The notes beneath the pieces are model-generated. The model did not search any database. It was not told the DNA's origin and saw nothing but the letters and a program-made list of their open reading frames with translations. Of a DNA stretch of 8,868 nt, positions 8,014 through 8,868 are shown piece after piece (within the stretch, counting starts at the first letter, position 1; each line of letters starts with the position of its first letter). The DNA comes from CAISGS01 sp044346445 (lineage in GTDB: Bacteria; Pseudomonadota; Alphaproteobacteria; Caulobacterales; Caulobacteraceae): NCBI GenBank assembly GCA_044346445.1, contig JBIIZD010000101.1, forward strand, positions 1-8,868. Direction: 5' to 3'. The translations under genes were made by a program, and so were the position numbers.

Positions 8014-8029
8014 GCTATTATGGAATAGC
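8014..8029. repeat. Inverted repeat GCTATT-atgg-AATAGC
   Basis: A perfect 6-bp inverted repeat with a 4-base spacer, in the AT-rich stretch upstream of parA. Its arms contain GCTA/TAGC, the motif repeated throughout this region. Confidence 0.55.
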
Positions 8030-8057
8030 GCATTAATATCGATTTTATATTTGTATA

Positions 8058-8070
8058 TAGCGTGGCGCTA
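8058..8070. repeat. Inverted repeat TAGCG-tgg-CGCTA
   Basis: A perfect 5-bp inverted repeat with a 3-base spacer. The same half-site without a spacer forms the palindrome TAGCGCTA at 7905-7912, so the motif recurs with different geometry. It could be a dimer-binding operator for a partition or regulatory protein, which is inference. Confidence 0.55.
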
Positions 8071-8082
8071 CCCTAAGATATT

Positions 8083-8094
8083 TTTGATATCAAA
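8083..8094. repeat. 12-bp perfect palindrome TTTGATATCAAA
   Basis: A perfect 12-bp palindrome 15 bp upstream of the predicted parA -35 element. Its position fits an activator or repressor site, but no specific regulator can be named. Confidence 0.5.
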
Positions 8095-8108
8095 TCGACG
8101 TCAATAAC

Positions 8109-8138
8109 TAGACAATAGATTGGTTATAGCTATATATT
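8109..8138 (+). promoter_or_regulatory. Candidate sigma-70-like promoter for parA
   Basis: TAGACA (8109-8114, one mismatch from TTGACA) and TATATT (8133-8138, one mismatch from TATAAT) are separated by 18 bp. The predicted start of transcription is near 8145, giving a leader of about 140 nt that contains the whole decamer array. The palindrome TATAGCTATA (8125-8134) lies in the spacer and overlaps the -10 by two bases, where a bound repressor would block the polymerase. Confidence 0.45.
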
Positions 8139-8140
8139 CG

Positions 8141-8220
8141 ATAGAACTAGATAGCGTCGCATAGCCGCAGCTAACTCAGCCTAACCCAAGCTAGCGCGGC
8201 CTAGCCGGGGTTATCTATAG
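8141..8220 (+). repeat. Eight tandem decamers (nTA(A/G)C) in exact 10-bp register upstream of parA
   Basis: Successive 10-bp units begin ATAGA, ATAGC, ATAGC, CTAAC, CTAAC, CTAGC, CTAGC and TTATC at 8141, 8151, 8161, 8171, 8181, 8191, 8201 and 8211. TA occupies positions 2-3 in all eight units and C position 5 in seven. The remaining five bases of each unit are variable. The 10-bp period would place the core on one face of the helix, as in arrays bound cooperatively by ribbon-helix-helix or ParR-type partition proteins. The array lies between the candidate promoter and the parA start. I propose a centromere/operator (parS/parC-like) role, which is inference. Confidence 0.65.
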
Positions 8221-8248
8221 ACAAGCCGTTGCCTAGGCCCTAGGCCGC
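8196..8248 (+). repeat. Competing inverted repeats in the parA leader
   Basis: GCGGCCTAG (8196-8204) is the perfect 9-bp reverse complement of CTAGGCCGC (8240-8248). The second arm can instead pair locally, GCCTAG (8231-8236) with CTAGGC (8240-8245) around a 3-base loop. The two structures are mutually exclusive. They lie just before the parA ribosome binding site and may act in RNA or as DNA dyads. Confidence 0.5.
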
Positions 8249-8261
8249 CGGTCATATTTTC

Positions 8262-8285
8262 AGGAGGGGCTTCGGCTCAGACGAC
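8262..8285 (+). promoter_or_regulatory. parA ribosome binding site separated from its start by a C(UUCG)G hairpin
   Basis: A strong Shine-Dalgarno, AGGAGG (8262-8267), lies 18 bp before the ATG at 8286, too far for normal use. The bases between contain GGGC (8267-8270), TTCG (8271-8274) and GCTC (8275-8278), a 4-bp stem (one G-U pair) closed by the very stable C(UUCG)G tetraloop. With the hairpin folded, AGGAG (8262-8266) is 7 nt from the AUG. No alternative in-frame start codon exists between the Shine-Dalgarno and 8286. Confidence 0.55.
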
Positions 8286-8868
8286 ATGCCAGTAATCTCA
8301 TTCGTCAGCCCCAAGGGCGGCGTCGGCAAGACCACGTCCGCCGTATTATTGGGGGGGCTCTTGGCGGACAAGGGCGCGCCGGTCTCAATGATTGATGCCG
8401 ACCCCAATCAACCGGTATCATCATGGTCACAACTACCCGGCCGACCAGAAAACATGCGGGTCATTCGTGACGTCACGCAAGACACAGTGATGGATGTTAT
8501 TGAGGAAGAAGCCCAACGCTCGACCTTTGTCATCTGTGACCTTGAGGGCACGGCATCCTTGACCGTGTCCTATGCTGTGTCGCGGTCAGACCTTGTCCTG
8601 ATCCCGCTGCAAGGCTCGCACCTCGACGCGGCCCAGGCCGCTCGGGCCGTCAAGTTGGTCAAGTCGACGGAGAAGGCCATTGGTCGGCCCGTGCCGTTCG
8701 CCTTGTTCTTTAATCGGGTAAGCGCCGTAATTCAGCCCCGCACCTTTCGCCACATCCGCGCGGAATTTGAGGCAGCAGGACTGCCGGTTTTAGGTTGCCT
8801 GCTACAAGAACGTGAGGCCTATCGGGCCATATTTTCGTTTGGGGGGACAGTTGGCGGCCTGACAACGG
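8286..8868 (+). CDS. parA: ParA-family partition ATPase, VirC1-like (3' end outside window)
   Basis: The first 194 residues of a MinD/ParA-type ATPase, cut by the window edge. The deviant Walker A KGGVGKTT (residues 10-17, signature Lys10 and Lys15), MIDADPNQP (Walker A', Asp37 and Asp39) and Walker B FVICDLEG (Asp85) are all present. The DLEGTASL and IPLQGSHLDAAQAARA segments and the ending IFSFGGT resemble small plasmid-borne ParA/VirC1 proteins of alphaproteobacteria. The protein lacks the N-terminal DNA-binding domain of large ParA proteins, so it is the short type, whose autoregulation usually depends on a small DNA-binding partner. That partner would be expected downstream, outside the window. 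The ATG at 8286 gives MPVISFVSPKGG, a normal family start. The upstream decamer array and hairpin RBS suggest control of its own operon. It may mark a plasmid, chromid or integrated element. Confidence 0.9.
   Translation, partial: MPVISFVSPKGGVGKTTSAVLLGGLLADKGAPVSMIDADPNQPVSSWSQLPGRPENMRVIRDVTQDTVMDVIEEEAQRSTFVICDLEGTASLTVSYAVSRSDLVLIPLQGSHLDAAQAARAVKLVKSTEKAIGRPVPFALFFNRVSAVIQPRTFRHIRAEFEAAGLPVLGCLLQEREAYRAIFSFGGTVGGLTT

Larger units (their letters stand above)
7823..8108. other. Gene-free region upstream of parA with AT-rich dyads
   Basis: I see no supported gene here. A 78-codon minus-strand frame (7797-8033) lacks a ribosome binding site, resembles no family and runs over dyad structures. 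The part from about 8000 on is markedly AT-rich compared with the surrounding genes. It contains short inverted repeats: TAGCGCTA (7905-7912), GCTATT with AATAGC (8014-8029), TAGCG with CGCTA (8058-8070) and TTTGATATCAAA (8083-8094). A direct repeat GCTACGGC occurs at 7909-7916 and 7968-7975. An AT-rich dyad cluster before a ParA gene is compatible with a replication or partition region, but no initiator gene or clear DnaA box is visible. Confidence 0.5.

Noticed and set aside
7797..8033. 78-codon minus-strand open frame between carbonic anhydrase and parA
   Set aside because: No Shine-Dalgarno, no family resemblance, biased composition, and it overlaps the terminator-like hairpin and a dyad.
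8033..8047. TTAA-N7-TTTA, similar to a CtrA box
   Set aside because: One mismatch in a very AT-rich stretch, so chance occurrence is likely. No second site nearby supports it.
8211..8219. TTATCTATA as a DnaA box
   Set aside because: Two mismatches from TTATCCACA and no second box close by. It is better explained as the last unit of the decamer array.

Overview
The window reads as part of an alphaproteobacterial genome. Caulobacterales or a close relative is my best guess, but this is inference from protein character and gene combinations, not from any marker gene. The supporting signs are the glutamine-synthetase-type C-terminus next to a PuuB-like oxidase, a giant ABC-2 permease fused to an M1 peptidase, a DUF883/holin-like small membrane protein pair, and a VirC1-like ParA of the sort common on alphaproteobacterial plasmids and chromids.

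Layout. Positions 1-258 (+) hold the C-terminus of a glutamine-synthetase-family enzyme. It is followed after 2 bp by a FAD-dependent oxidoreductase (261-1550, +), a PuuA-PuuB-like polyamine or amine catabolic pair. Four genes on the minus strand follow. Read in their own direction they are an ABC ATPase (6821-5943), its 1191-residue permease/M1-peptidase fusion partner (5926-2351), a DUF883/ElaB-like anchored protein (2250-1933) and a small holin-like membrane protein (1936-1547). The stop codons of the oxidase and the holin-like gene overlap through one shared TTAA. A 358-bp intergenic region (6822-7179) separates the ABC operon from a divergent beta-class carbonic anhydrase (7180-7809, +). 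After a weak terminator-like hairpin comes a 463-bp gene-free, partly AT-rich stretch (7823-8285). It leads into a ParA-type ATPase (8286 to the window end, +) that is cut by the window edge.

The coding genes are recognisable families. The most unusual part is the region in front of parA. It contains (i) an array of eight decamers, each with TA at positions 2-3 and seven of eight with C at position 5, in exact 10-bp register from 8141 to 8220; (ii) a wider cluster of TAGC/GCTA motifs and four short dyads upstream of the array; (iii) a good sigma-70-like promoter (8109-8138) that would place the array in the transcribed leader; (iv) competing inverted repeats (8196-8204, 8231-8236 and 8240-8248); and (v) a C(UUCG)G hairpin exactly between a strong Shine-Dalgarno and the parA AUG, which could bring the two to normal spacing. 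I interpret the array as a candidate centromere/operator for the ParA system, with translation of parA possibly depending on the hairpin. This is inference from sequence pattern alone.
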